Origin: CAWAMD01 sp963783045
GTDB taxonomy: Bacteria > Actinomycetota > Nitriliruptoria > Nitriliruptorales > Nitriliruptoraceae
NCBI GenBank assembly: GCA_963783045.1
Contig: CAWAMD010000002.1
Location: 62,001 to 126,000 of the forward strand
Reading direction: 5' to 3'
Length of the DNA: 64,000 nt
The notes beneath the pieces are model-generated. The model was not told where the DNA came from. It ran no database searches and saw nothing but the letters and a program-made list of their open reading frames with translations. Of this stretch, positions 10,671 to 19,264 are shown piece by piece. The position numbers were made by a program, and so were the translations under genes. Position 1 is the first letter of the stretch, and each line of letters starts with the position of its first letter.

Positions 10671-12188
10671 CTACCCCTGCTCCCGGGGCGGGGACGACCC
10701 CGCCGCCGACATCGGCGCGAGGGCGAGATGCAGCCGCGGACGGACCCGACCGGCAGCCGCCGCCTCGTCGTCGGCGCGGACGCCGGCGATCCACAGCACG
10801 CGGTCCCCGAGGACGACGAGGGGCACGAGGTCGCGCATGAGCCGGGGCACCCCGGCGTCGACCAGCACGTCCTGGACCTTGCGGGTGCCACCTGCCGTCC
10901 GCAGGCGGTCGCCCGGCTGCCGGGGTCGCACGACGAGGTCGCCCCGGTCCTCCGGCCGACCGCCGAGGTCCCCGAGCACGAGCTGCCCTGCCTCACGGGT
11001 GCCGCCCGGCGGGATGCAGCGAGCCGACACGCGGACGTCCGGTGGCTGCCAGGGGCCGTCGAGGGCGAGGACCAGCTGGTCCTCGTCCGGGCGGTGGCCC
11101 GCCTGGCCCTCCACCGTGGCGACGAGCGACAGGTCGGCAGCGGGCCAGCGCGTGGTGCCGGGGGCCACGAGCGGCGTCGGCTCCGCGGCCAGCACGTCGA
11201 CCGGAGCCAGGGCGAGCCAGCCACCGCCGCTGGTCGCGCGGAGCTCCGGCAGGTCGAGTCCCGAGCCCGGCGGCAGGGCGAGCAGACGCACCACCTCGGC
11301 GGCGGTCGGCGGGTCGCCACCGCGCACCTGCTGGACGAGGCGGCGAGCGAGACGGCGGGCGATCGCGGCAGGCTGCGCGAGCGTGTCCGCGAGCGGGAGC
11401 GCCTGGACCGGCCCGTAGCCGGTGAGCAGCCGGGCCGCCGTTGCCGCCGCGTCCGCGTCCAGCTGTCGGGCGTCCTCGCGCGCCAGATCGGCGAGCCGGG
11501 ACAGCGCCCCGACCACGTCGGCCCCCAGCCCCGCGAGCACCGGCAACGCGTCATGGCGGGCCAGGTTGCGTCGCAGGCGGCGATCGGCGTTGGTGGGGTC
11601 GGCGGCGGTGGGCAGCCCCTCCCCCACGACGAACCGGTGCACGTCGGCGCGCCGCAGTCGCAGCAGGGGCCGCACCACGTCCCCCCGAACGGCAGCCATC
11701 CCGGCGAGCCCGGGCACGCCCGTGCCGCGTGCCAGTCGAAGCAGCAGCGTCTCGGCCTGGTCGTCAGCGGTGTGGCCGACCATCACCCAGCCGGCGCCGG
11801 CCTGGCGGGCCAGCCGCCGCAGGGCCGCGTAGCGCTGCGACCGCGCTGCCGCCTCGGGGCCCTGACCGTCGACGGTCACGTCCACCTCGGCCATCGCCAC
11901 CTCGAGGCCGAGGAAGGCGGCCTGCTGCGTCACGGCGGCCACGTCGAGCGTGTCGTCGCGCAGGCCGTGCCGGACGTGGCCGAGGGTCAGTGCCAGGTCC
12001 GGGCGGGCCTCCGCGGCCAGGAAGGCGAGCGCCGCCGAGTCGGGACCACCGCTGACGGCCACGAGCGCCGCGGCACGCGGTGGCAGGACCGTCAGGACAC
12101 GGCGGACCTCGGCGACGAGCGCGTCACGGTCCTGTCCGGCCGCGAGCGGGCCCGGCGTGGGCGGCGGCTCCCCCGCTGCCGAGGCCAT
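10671..12188 (-). CDS. tilS: tRNA(Ile)-lysidine synthetase
   Basis: Converts C34 of tRNA-Ile2 to lysidine, so the tRNA reads AUA. The N-terminal PP-loop ATP pyrophosphatase domain is plain: AVSGGPDSAAL near residue 46, GHVRHGLRDD, and MVGHTADDQAETLLLRLARGTG. The C-terminal TilS domain follows (VRPRQPGDRLRTAGGTRKVQDVLVDAGVP). About 505 residues from ATG at 12188, 8 bp after the zincin stop; a longer ORF to 12227 would overlap that gene. Long for TilS, but actinobacterial versions often are. Confidence 0.92.
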   Translation of the reverse strand: MASAAGEPPPTPGPLAAGQDRDALVAEVRRVLTVLPPRAAALVAVSGGPDSAALAFLAAEARPDLALTLGHVRHGLRDDTLDVAAVTQQAAFLGLEVAMAEVDVTVDGQGPEAAARSQRYAALRRLARQAGAGWVMVGHTADDQAETLLLRLARGTGVPGLAGMAAVRGDVVRPLLRLRRADVHRFVVGEGLPTAADPTNADRRLRRNLARHDALPVLAGLGADVVGALSRLADLAREDARQLDADAAATAARLLTGYGPVQALPLADTLAQPAAIARRLARRLVQQVRGGDPPTAAEVVRLLALPPGSGLDLPELRATSGGGWLALAPVDVLAAEPTPLVAPGTTRWPAADLSLVATVEGQAGHRPDEDQLVLALDGPWQPPDVRVSARCIPPGGTREAGQLVLGDLGGRPEDRGDLVVRPRQPGDRLRTAGGTRKVQDVLVDAGVPRLMRDLVPLVVLGDRVLWIAGVRADDEAAAAGRVRPRLHLALAPMSAAGSSPPREQG

Positions 12189-12196
12189 CGGGCCGC

Positions 12197-13228
12197 CTAG
12201 TCGCGTGGCCCGACGCGGGCGAGCCACGCGTCGGGTTCACGCACCTCGTCCAGCGTCGGCAGGTTCTCGGGCGTCTCGAAGGCCCGGTTCAGGCGTGGCA
12301 CCCCGTCGGCGTCCACGACGGCCCGGACGAACGCCTCTCCCTCGCGGTACTGCGCCTTCTTCATCTCGAGGCCCGCGATGGCCGTGAGGATCTTCGTCGT
12401 GATGTCGGACCGGCGCTGGGCCAGCACCTCGCGGACACGGTCGGCGTCGTCGACGACCTCGTCGGTGGCGAGGAACATCGTCGCGTTCCCGTGTCCCTCG
12501 AGCAGGCTCATGACCGCCTGGGCGTTCTCGACGACGTCGCGCTGCTCGGGACTGAGCACGGTCTCGAGCAGCGGCGTGATCGAGCCCGTCTCCCGAACAC
12601 GGGCCAGCGCGCCGGGGATGTCCTGCGCCATCTCCATGATGGCGGAGGGCTCGAGCCGGGCGCCGGTGAGGTAGGAGCGCAGCATGCCCCGGATGTGCTC
12701 ACCGAGCCACGGCACGCCGTCGAACTGGAGGCGGTGCGTGACCTCGTGGAGGAGCACGGTGCGGCGGATGTCCGCGGCCAGTGAGCCCTGCTCCTCGGCC
12801 AGATCGAGGACGTTCGGGCCGACGAGGACGAGCTCCCCCGCGCCGGACGCACCGAGCGGGAGCACGAACTGTCCGAGGACCTTCGTCGACAGCAGCCCGA
12901 GCAGCGCGCCGACCTGGACACCGAGGACGCGGGAGGCCAGCTGCCGGCTGGTGCGCATCCGATCGGCGAGGGGGGCGAAGGCGCCCTGGAGGGTCCCGAG
13001 GTTCGTCTGGACCCACCCGAGACGGCCGAGGACGCGGCACTGCGTGGGCGGCAGGTCGGCACCGAGCTGGGTGAAGCGCCGCGCCGCGCGGTCGATCATC
13101 GGCATGTCGGCGGTGACCCCCGCACGGAGGCGGGCCACCTCGACGGCGTCCGACGACCGGGTCGGCGCGACGAGCCGGGCGGCCCACAGGGCCACCCGCT
13201 CATCGATGATCGGCTTGTCACGGCTCAT
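12197..13228 (-). CDS. Zincin-like metallohydrolase, DUF2342 (F420 biosynthesis-associated family)
   Basis: 343 residues with the zincin motif HEVTHRLQF (H-E-x-x-H) about residue 182 and a downstream helical region. The profile matches the actinobacterial DUF2342 family, sometimes named coenzyme F420 biosynthesis-associated protein, whose substrate is unknown. The orthologue in M. tuberculosis also sits directly upstream of tilS and hpt, so the order is conserved. No signal peptide is seen, so it is probably cytoplasmic. Any link to F420 is only a family label here: no F420 genes occur in the window. Confidence 0.85.
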   Translation of the reverse strand: MSRDKPIIDERVALWAARLVAPTRSSDAVEVARLRAGVTADMPMIDRAARRFTQLGADLPPTQCRVLGRLGWVQTNLGTLQGAFAPLADRMRTSRQLASRVLGVQVGALLGLLSTKVLGQFVLPLGASGAGELVLVGPNVLDLAEEQGSLAADIRRTVLLHEVTHRLQFDGVPWLGEHIRGMLRSYLTGARLEPSAIMEMAQDIPGALARVRETGSITPLLETVLSPEQRDVVENAQAVMSLLEGHGNATMFLATDEVVDDADRVREVLAQRRSDITTKILTAIAGLEMKKAQYREGEAFVRAVVDADGVPRLNRAFETPENLPTLDEVREPDAWLARVGPRD

Positions 13229-13315
13229 GGCGCGTCTCCTGGCGGTCGGCCGCGAGCACGCGTGAGCAGGACGGGTGGCGGAAGAGGGCGACGGGGCGGG
13301 TGCAGGTCACCCGGC

Positions 13316-13672
13316 TCAACGATGTCCCGCGGCGGCGCTCCGACGGGGGCGGACGACGAAGAAGAGGTAGGCGGCGGCGAATCCGGCCGCCCCGAGCAGC
13401 CCCAGCGCGAGGAAGATCATGGACCCGGCCCAGATCACGGGCTTCTCGTAGTCCACCGGAGCCGCCGGGTTGTCGCTCGCGTTCGGACCCCTGGGGTCGG
13501 GACCGGGCGCGAGACTGCCCGGCTCGGCGCCGGACTCGCTGCTGCCCTGCGCGAGCAGGATCGGTGCCGCGTCCCGGGAGCTGGCCGTCGGACTGGCCGC
13601 GGCGACCGCGGCGGGCGCGAACAGGGCGAGCACGACGATGGTCGCGAGCACGAGCCCGAACAGTCGGCGCAT
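13316..13672 (-). CDS. Small secreted/membrane protein of unknown function
   Basis: 118 residues from ATG at 13672. Residues 1-25 form a signal peptide (MRRLFGLVLATIVVLALFAP, then AAVAAASP). The middle is a polar Pro/Gly/Ser linker. A single membrane helix (WAGSMIFLALGLLGAAGFAAAYLFFV) sits near the C-terminus, followed by a basic tail that should stay in the cytoplasm. No family recognised. GGGAAGGGACC lies upstream of the ATG. It lies on the same strand as the zincin gene but 87 bp away, so operon membership is uncertain. Confidence 0.65.
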   Translation of the reverse strand: MRRLFGLVLATIVVLALFAPAAVAAASPTASSRDAAPILLAQGSSESGAEPGSLAPGPDPRGPNASDNPAAPVDYEKPVIWAGSMIFLALGLLGAAGFAAAYLFFVVRPRRSAAAGHR

Positions 13673-13768
13673 GATGGTCAGGTCCCTTCCCCGGTCGTCT
13701 CCGGGCGAGGAGGTTAGCCCAGGACCCGCCTGCCCCCACAACGTCACTGCGTCCGTGGCCGCTTCGGG

Positions 13769-14944
13769 CTACCAGCCGGTGGGGCCCTCCACGTCGTCGC
13801 CGCGCAGCAGCCACCCGTCGGCCGCGGCGTCACGGTGCCACGGGTCGTTCGCCCCGACGTCGTCCGCGGCGGCCCCGTCCCCGTCCGTCTGGTCGGCGTC
13901 CGGCTCGTCTGCCGTGGTGTCGTCGCCGGCGGGCGGCGCCGTGTCCGTGCCCTGCGTGTCGGCGCTGGGGTCGTCCGTGCCGGCGTCCGTCTGCGCGGTC
14001 GCGCCCGTCTGCGAGGACGCCTCGGGCGCCTCGGCGCCCTCGTCCGGTCGGGCCTCGACGTCGGTGGCGTCGTCGGACAGGGGAAGCGGGAGGCCGTCGG
14101 CGCCGACGGGGCCGAGCCGGTCGGCCGCCGTGGTGGTGGTCGTGCCGAGGAGATCGAGCACCTCGGCCGGAAGCCCGCTCGCGAGATGTCCGACGAGCGT
14201 CTGCAGGTCGCCGAGCGTGTCGGAGACGTCCCTGGTCGGGTCGTCGGCGGTCGGCCGGGCCGCCCGGCGGCGCCGCTCGAGCAGCCAAGCCTGCTCGTCG
14301 GCCGCGTCCTGGCCGACCTCGCCGGCTCCTGCGCGATCGAGCGTGGCGGAGTCATGGCCGTCGGCGGCCGCGCCGTCGGAGCCCGAAGCGTCCGGCTGGT
14401 CGGTGCCCGCGGACGCCAGCGTCTGCGAGGGCGAGGGCAGCGGACCCGTCAGCACGAAGGCGATCGCAGCCGCCGCGGCGGCCAGCGCGGACACCACGAC
14501 GGGCATGCGGTGCAGGTGGCGGCCGTCCCGACGCGCGGTCGCGGCTGGCTCGTCGGGGTGCGCGGGTGCGGCCTCGCCATCGAGGCGCTGCACCGTGGCC
14601 ACGTCCCGCAGCACCTCGTCCTCGTCCCACGCGTCGCTGCCGGCGTCGGGGAGCAGCTCGAGCTCGCCCGTGCCCGCGAGGACGCGTTCGGCCTCGCGCT
14701 CGACCGCCGCGCCAGCAAGGAGAGGCCCGAGACGCCGGGCGAAGTCGGCGACGAGCGCGCGCTGCTCGGCGACCACGTCGGCCGCGACATCGGGGCGCCC
14801 GGCGGCCCGGTACGCGGCGCAGCGGAGGGTGGCCTCGTGCAGACGGACCCGGAGATCGGCCGTCTCGCGGCCGATGGCGTCGGCCAGACGTGCGCTCGCG
14901 ACGAGCGAGGGCCGGCCGCTCACGGCTGGCTCCTGGTCTGGCAT
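13769..14944 (-). CDS. Single-pass membrane protein of unknown function with acidic extracytoplasmic tail
   Basis: 391 residues from ATG at 14944. Residues 1-140 are cytoplasmic and rich in Arg, Ala and Glu helices. One membrane helix (MPVVVSALAAAAAAIAFVLTG) lies near residue 155. The remaining 220 residues are Asp/Thr/Ala-rich and mostly disordered, with one helical stretch (DTLGDLQTLVGHLASGLPAEVLDLLG). The layout resembles an anti-sigma-factor or secretion-linked membrane protein, but no motif confirms this and no sigma factor is adjacent. It is divergent from the lipoprotein gene. Confidence 0.6.
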   Translation of the reverse strand: MPDQEPAVSGRPSLVASARLADAIGRETADLRVRLHEATLRCAAYRAAGRPDVAADVVAEQRALVADFARRLGPLLAGAAVEREAERVLAGTGELELLPDAGSDAWDEDEVLRDVATVQRLDGEAAPAHPDEPAATARRDGRHLHRMPVVVSALAAAAAAIAFVLTGPLPSPSQTLASAGTDQPDASGSDGAAADGHDSATLDRAGAGEVGQDAADEQAWLLERRRRAARPTADDPTRDVSDTLGDLQTLVGHLASGLPAEVLDLLGTTTTTAADRLGPVGADGLPLPLSDDATDVEARPDEGAEAPEASSQTGATAQTDAGTDDPSADTQGTDTAPPAGDDTTADEPDADQTDGDGAAADDVGANDPWHRDAAADGWLLRGDDVEGPTGW

Positions 14945-15318
14945 CTCTGGTCGGGCTGGCACCGGCTTCTCGCTCGCGGGGTGCGGCTGGTCACGTCGAG
15001 ATCTTCGCCGTCGGACCGCCGACCTCCTGCGCGAGGCACCGACGTCTGTGCACGGACCGGCCGGACACGACATCGGGCCGTTCGGGCAGATCGGCGCCGA
15101 GGCCCCGCATCGCGGTGTATCGCTGTCCGCAGTCGCCCTGCCACCCAACGATGCGGTCGTGCGTTGTGCGCTCAGAAACCGTCCGTCGAGGCCCTGGCCC
15201 GTCGCGCCCCCGATCAGGAGCAGCTGGCGAGGTGAAACGTCTCAACCTTTCCGGGTGGTGGTGCGTCGGACGGGGTGAGAAGGGCGCACGAGGCGCCCAC
15301 CCTCCCGATGGAGACACC
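14945..15318. other. Intergenic region between divergent genes
   Basis: 374 bp between the membrane protein (minus) and the lipoprotein (plus). I see no convincing gene, tRNA or repeat. It must hold both promoters, but no clear -35/-10 pair could be picked in this GC-rich sequence. Confidence 0.5.
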
Positions 15319-16197
15319 ATGAACCGCCGCACCGTCACCCTCGTTCTCTCCTCCGTCATGGCGGCCGCGCTGCTGACGGGCTGCGGGGGCCAGAAGGGCG
15401 TCGACGTGGGCGCCGCTCCCGGCGCCACGGAGCCCGCTCCGGCAGACACCACCAGCCCGACGACACCGGCCAGCCCGACCGCACCGGCCAGCCCGACCGC
15501 ACCGGCCAGCCCGACCGCACCGGCCGGCCCGACCGCACCGGCGACACCGACCCCGACGCCCGCCCCGAGCGCCTTCACGGTTCGCGGGCACGGCCAGGAG
15601 GTCATCCTCGACCGTGGTGACGGCAGCCCCGTCGAGGTCCTCTACACCCTCGACCCGGAGGGCGAAGCCTCCTTCGCCGGCGAGACCGTCCGTCCCGGCT
15701 CGACCCCCGACGACCTGACGGTCGTGCTGCTCGCGCGCGCCGAGGGCATGTACGACCTGCGCTACCTGACCGTCACCGACGGCGGCCAGGCCACGATGAC
15801 CTACTTCCCCGACCGCTACCAGCTCCCTGCGCAGCTCGCCGACGACGCCCGGCCGGTGCCGGTCTTCTCGCCTGACGGCCGGTCGCTCGCCTGGGTCGTG
15901 GCGGCAGCCGACGGCAGCGTGAGCCTGCAGACGATCGGTTGGAGCGACGACGGTCCCGGGACCCAGCGTGCCGCAGCCGAGTCTCCTGACGACCCGGCGA
16001 ACCGGGCGGACGACAACGCCTCCTTCGGCCTCGAAGGCCTGCCGACCGACGTGTACGCGACCGGCTGGACCGCCACCGGCGAGTCGACCAGCGCGATCAG
16101 CCTGGCGACGACCGACGGCTCGGCGACCTGGACCGCGCAGCTCGAGCGTCAGGGCGACGGCGCCCTCGCCCTCCTGTCCGTCTCCTCCGCCTCGTAG
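15319..16197 (+). CDS. Lipoprotein with Pro/Thr-rich repeat linker
   Basis: 292 residues from ATG at 15319. The signal peptide ends in the lipobox ALLTGC (Cys about residue 21), so it should be lipid-anchored on the outer face of the membrane. A linker of five SPTAPA-like repeats (18-bp DNA units at 15463-15552) acts as a stalk. The remaining 190 residues are beta-rich; PVFSPDGRSLAWVV resembles a single WD40/TolB-type beta-propeller blade. Substrate unknown. A strong hairpin terminator follows 38 bp after the stop. Confidence 0.75.
   Translation: MNRRTVTLVLSSVMAAALLTGCGGQKGVDVGAAPGATEPAPADTTSPTTPASPTAPASPTAPASPTAPAGPTAPATPTPTPAPSAFTVRGHGQEVILDRGDGSPVEVLYTLDPEGEASFAGETVRPGSTPDDLTVVLLARAEGMYDLRYLTVTDGGQATMTYFPDRYQLPAQLADDARPVPVFSPDGRSLAWVVAAADGSVSLQTIGWSDDGPGTQRAAAESPDDPANRADDNASFGLEGLPTDVYATGWTATGESTSAISLATTDGSATWTAQLERQGDGALALLSVSSAS
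15463..15552. repeat. In-frame 18-bp tandem repeat in lipoprotein linker
   Basis: Five units of the type gcaccggccagcccgacc, in frame, coding for APASPT-type hexapeptides. Units two and three are identical; one and four differ at one position each and five is more diverged. Copy number could change by slippage without breaking the frame. Confidence 0.85.
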
Positions 16198-16234
16198 CCT
16201 CGCCCGTCACGCACGACGGCCGTACGGCCTGTGT

Positions 16235-16263
16235 CTCAGGGACCCCGTTTCGGGGTCCCTGAG
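16235..16263 (+). terminator. Hairpin terminator after lipoprotein gene
   Basis: A perfect 13-bp stem (ctcagggaccccg / cggggtccctgag) with a ttt loop, 38 bp after the lipoprotein stop. No T-tract follows, which is common for actinobacterial terminators. Confidence 0.8.
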
Positions 16264-16484
16264 CACGTTGTGCAGGGTTGTTCGCCCGTGTGGGGACGTT
16301 CGGGGCCGTGGGGGGCCGTCCGGCCCGGGCCGGGCGGCCCCGCCCGGCCATGGGCAGCCGGCCCTGCCAAGTCCGGGCTTGTGGCTCGGGTCACACGCCG
16401 GGCTGGCCGGCACAGTGCGCTCAGCGCCGGCACGGCCACCACAGGCCACCAGAGAGTCCGGCGAACAGGTTTCAGGAGAGAACG

Positions 16485-16973
16485 ATGAAGACCCAGCTTC
16501 CCAAGATCATCGCCCTGCTGCTCTCGGTCGCGATGGTGGTCACCGGCATCGTGCTGGTCACCCAGGGCCTGTCCGCCAAGGCCCAGGTCACCGACGAGCT
16601 CGCCGCCGAGCACATCACCACCACCGAGGACTCCGCGATCCCCAACGTCGCGGTCGACTCGGCCGCCACCGCCAAGGCCCAGGCCGACATCATCCACCAC
16701 CACGCGCTCGCGTCGTCCAACGGCAAGACCTACGCCGAGATGGACCGTGAGGACCCCGCCCGCGCGACCTACCTGAGCTCGGTCACCCTGCGTACCTCGC
16801 TGATGTCCGCCTACATGGCCTTCAAGCTCGCCGACCTGGTCACCGGCCTCGGTGCGCTGTTCCTCGCCCTGGGGCTGGGCGGCGGCGTCGCCTCCGGGAT
16901 CGCCCTGTCCAACCGCGACGAGGCCACCGTGGACACCAAGGCCCGCGCCGCCAAGCAGACCGTCACCGCCTGA
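16485..16973 (+). CDS. Two-helix membrane protein of unknown function
   Basis: 162 residues from ATG at 16485, with AGGAG seven bases upstream. Helix 1 (IIALLLSVAMVVTGIVLVT) is close to the N-terminus and helix 2 (LVTGLGALFLALGLGGGVASGIAL) is near the C-terminus. Between them is a roughly 95-residue polar segment, presumably outside, containing ELAAEHITTTEDSAIPN and IIHHHALASSNGKTYAEM. Conserved-looking composition, but I do not recognise the family. A 500-bp stretch with one strong terminator on each side makes it a stand-alone transcript. Confidence 0.75.
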   Translation: MKTQLPKIIALLLSVAMVVTGIVLVTQGLSAKAQVTDELAAEHITTTEDSAIPNVAVDSAATAKAQADIIHHHALASSNGKTYAEMDREDPARATYLSSVTLRTSLMSAYMAFKLADLVTGLGALFLALGLGGGVASGIALSNRDEATVDTKARAAKQTVTA

Positions 16974-16995
16974 CCCACACCCGCACACCCCTCCC

Positions 16996-17023
16996 GGAGG
17001 GGCGGCCACCCGGCCGCCCCTCC
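16996..17023. terminator. Bidirectional hairpin terminator
   Basis: Perfect 12-bp stem ggaggggcggcc / ggccgcccctcc with a 4-base loop between the convergent ends of the membrane protein gene (plus, ends 16973) and the SDR gene (minus, ends 17042). It can serve both strands. Confidence 0.8.
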
Positions 17024-17041
17024 GACCACGTACGCGAAGGG

Positions 17042-17830
17042 TCAGCGCCGGTACATCTTCCGGGTCACGCCGCTGACCATGCGGATGGCCGTCCGCCGGG
17101 GCAGCAGCCGGCCGGTCAGGATGCCGGAGAGCCGGTTCTGCCATCCCGGTACGACCACCGGACCCTGCCCGAGGCCCGCGAGCGCCGCTCGCGCCACCGC
17201 CTGCGCCGGCATGGGGCGTGGCCCGCCCCGCGGCTGGCTGGCACGGAGGCCAGGGGTGTCGGTGGTCCCCGGCGTGACCGCCACCACGTCGACACCGCGA
17301 CGCCCGAGCTCCTCCCACAGCCCCTCGCCGAGGATCCGGTTGAACGCCTTCGTGGCGCCATAGGTCGCGACCATCGCCGACCCCTGCGACGAGGCCAACG
17401 AGGACATCAGCACGATCCCGCCCCGGCCACGGTCGACGAGGCGCCGACCGATCTCGTGTGCGAGCACCAGCGGGCCGCGCACGTTCACGTCCACCGCGGC
17501 CAGCAGCCGCTCGAGGGGCACGTCGACGAACTCGCCGATCGGCGACACCGCGGCGTTGTAGACGAGCAGCCCCACGTCGCAGTCGGCGATGACCGGCCGC
17601 AGGACCTCGAGCAGGTCGTCACGGCCGAGGTCGAGGTCGAGCGTGCGGACCTGAACCCCGTGGCGTGCGCGCAGCTGGTGAGCCACGGCGACCAGCGGGT
17701 CCTCGCCCAGGCCGATGAGCACCAGGTGGCACCCCGCCGCGGCGAGCTCCCGCGCATAGGCCGCGCCGATTCCCTCCGAGCCTCCCGCCACGACGGCCCA
17801 GGGTCCGTACCGGTCCACGAACGTGCTCAT
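17042..17830 (-). CDS. Short-chain dehydrogenase/reductase
   Basis: 262 residues. NAD(P)-binding loop AGGSEGIGAAYA (near residue 15), NAA motif VYNAAVSP, catalytic Ser in LMSSLASSQG and the Tyr-Lys pair in ATYGATKAF. Classical SDR of the sort annotated as oxidoreductase; substrate cannot be told. ATG at 17830 has GAGGAGGGG upstream. The C-terminus (GILTGRLLPRRTAIRMVSGVTRKMYRR) is basic and may touch the membrane. Confidence 0.88.
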   Translation of the reverse strand: MSTFVDRYGPWAVVAGGSEGIGAAYARELAAAGCHLVLIGLGEDPLVAVAHQLRARHGVQVRTLDLDLGRDDLLEVLRPVIADCDVGLLVYNAAVSPIGEFVDVPLERLLAAVDVNVRGPLVLAHEIGRRLVDRGRGGIVLMSSLASSQGSAMVATYGATKAFNRILGEGLWEELGRRGVDVVAVTPGTTDTPGLRASQPRGGPRPMPAQAVARAALAGLGQGPVVVPGWQNRLSGILTGRLLPRRTAIRMVSGVTRKMYRR

Positions 17831-17893
17831 GGTCCCCTCCTCGCCGCCGCATGCTGCCCGACCCGCTCCGCGCCGGGCAAGACGCGGGCCGCG

Positions 17894-18406
17894 TCAGGCG
17901 GGGTGACCGGCGTCGAGGTCGGCGACCTGCTGGAAGGTGAGCGGGGTGAAGGACCGCCGGCGCTCGGCCGCCAGTGGGTCGAGCAGGAAGCCGACGTGGT
18001 CACCGGCCGGCACCCGCGACAGGATGCGACCGGTGAACCAGGCCGGCGCGTCCGCCAGGACCGGGACGCCGCCCGGTCCGGCGTCCCACGCGACGGGCGA
18101 GAGCTTGTCGGCCCAGTCACCCGACTCCTCGCCGAAGAGGGCCGCGAGGTCGTGCTGCGCCACGTCGAGGAGATGGACGGCCAGCACCTGCGCGTCCTCG
18201 GCGAGCCGATAGGTGTGGTTGGCCACCGACAGGAACACCATGACCCGCAACGGGTCGATGCTGCACTGCGTGAAGAACCCGACGAGGCACCCCGCCCGGT
18301 GGTCCCCGATCGCGGTCGTCACCACGGCCATCGGGTAGTCGAGGCCACCGAGCAGCCCCGCCAGGCCGTCCAGGTCCGAGCGATCCCCTGCCGACGGCTC
18401 AGCCAT
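17894..18406 (-). CDS. Flavin reductase-like FMN-binding protein
   Basis: 170 residues of the flavin reductase domain: MAVVTTA and the FMN-contact segment CLVGFFTQCSIDPLRVMVFLS are typical, then LAVHLL and the loop LFGEESGD. Such proteins bind FMN and use NAD(P)H, often supplying reduced flavin to a monooxygenase; the partner is not evident here. The start overlaps the end of the RibD-type gene by 8 bp, so the two are probably coupled and co-expressed. Confidence 0.85.
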   Translation of the reverse strand: MAEPSAGDRSDLDGLAGLLGGLDYPMAVVTTAIGDHRAGCLVGFFTQCSIDPLRVMVFLSVANHTYRLAEDAQVLAVHLLDVAQHDLAALFGEESGDWADKLSPVAWDAGPGGVPVLADAPAWFTGRILSRVPAGDHVGFLLDPLAAERRRSFTPLTFQQVADLDAGHPA

Positions 18407-19187
18407 GGGCGACCTCCCACGGACGCACGTAGCGCAGGTAGAGCTCGTCGCCGCCGCGCAGCACGTGCGCCAACGTGAAGCGCGTCAGGTCGAGCGCCGG
18501 CTCGTCGGCCACCATGCGGACCGGGTCGCCGCCGACGATCGGCGACACCGTGACGCAGAGCTCGTCGAGGCACCCGGCGTCCAGCAGCGCCGTGTTCAGC
18601 GACGGGCCGCCCTCGCACAGCACGATCTCGGCGCCGCGAACCCGCAGCTCGGCGAGGGCGAGGCGAGGGTCGACCCGGTCGTCGCCGGCCACGATCACCT
18701 CGGCGTGCTCCGCGGCGCGCTCGCGCGCCGACACGTCGCTGCGGGCCGTCGTCAGCACGATGGGGCGCGCTTCGGCCTCGGTGAAGAAGGGCGCGGAGAA
18801 GTCGAGCTGCAGCGTGGCCGTCACGACGGCGATGGGCGCGACCGGCGCCTTGCCGAGCTCCTCGCGCCGGCGACGTCGCGCGTCGGACGGACGCGACGGC
18901 CCGTACCCCTCGGCACGCACGGTGCCGGCCCCGACGAGGATGACGTTGGCGAGTCCCCGCAGCTCCCAGAACACGGCCTTGTCGCGCCGGGAGGACAGCG
19001 CCCCCACCTGCCCGCCGACCGCGACGGCACCGTCGAGTCCGGTCACCATGTTCGCGAGCACCCACGGCCGCTCGGCCGGGACGGGCCGGGCCGCCGCACG
19101 GTAGTGGTGCAGCGGGTCGTCGCCTCCCGTCCCGGTGAGGTCACCCGGCGGGTCGAGGGTGCGCAGGTCGTCGGTCGGCCGTGTCAT
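18399..19187 (-). CDS. RibD C-terminal/DHFR-like pyrimidine reductase family protein
   Basis: 262 residues from ATG at 19187. RibD_C domain motifs: VLANMVTGLDGAVA, VILVGAGTVRAEGYGPSR, ILCEGGPSLNTALLDAGCLDELCVTVSP. The lone reductase domain without the RibD deaminase half is common in actinobacteria and usually has no proven substrate; dihydrofolate or pyrimidine reduction is possible. It is in an overlap with a flavin reductase-like gene, but no other riboflavin genes are nearby, so a role in riboflavin synthesis is not assumed. Confidence 0.82.
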   Translation of the reverse strand: MTRPTDDLRTLDPPGDLTGTGGDDPLHHYRAAARPVPAERPWVLANMVTGLDGAVAVGGQVGALSSRRDKAVFWELRGLANVILVGAGTVRAEGYGPSRPSDARRRRREELGKAPVAPIAVVTATLQLDFSAPFFTEAEARPIVLTTARSDVSARERAAEHAEVIVAGDDRVDPRLALAELRVRGAEIVLCEGGPSLNTALLDAGCLDELCVTVSPIVGGDPVRMVADEPALDLTRFTLAHVLRGGDELYLRYVRPWEVAHG

Positions 19188-19264
19188 GTGTTGCGTCCCC
19201 CTCGCCCGGGTCGGCCACCGTAGTGGCGCTACGGTGCGCCCGCTCGACGACACCGGAGCCATCC

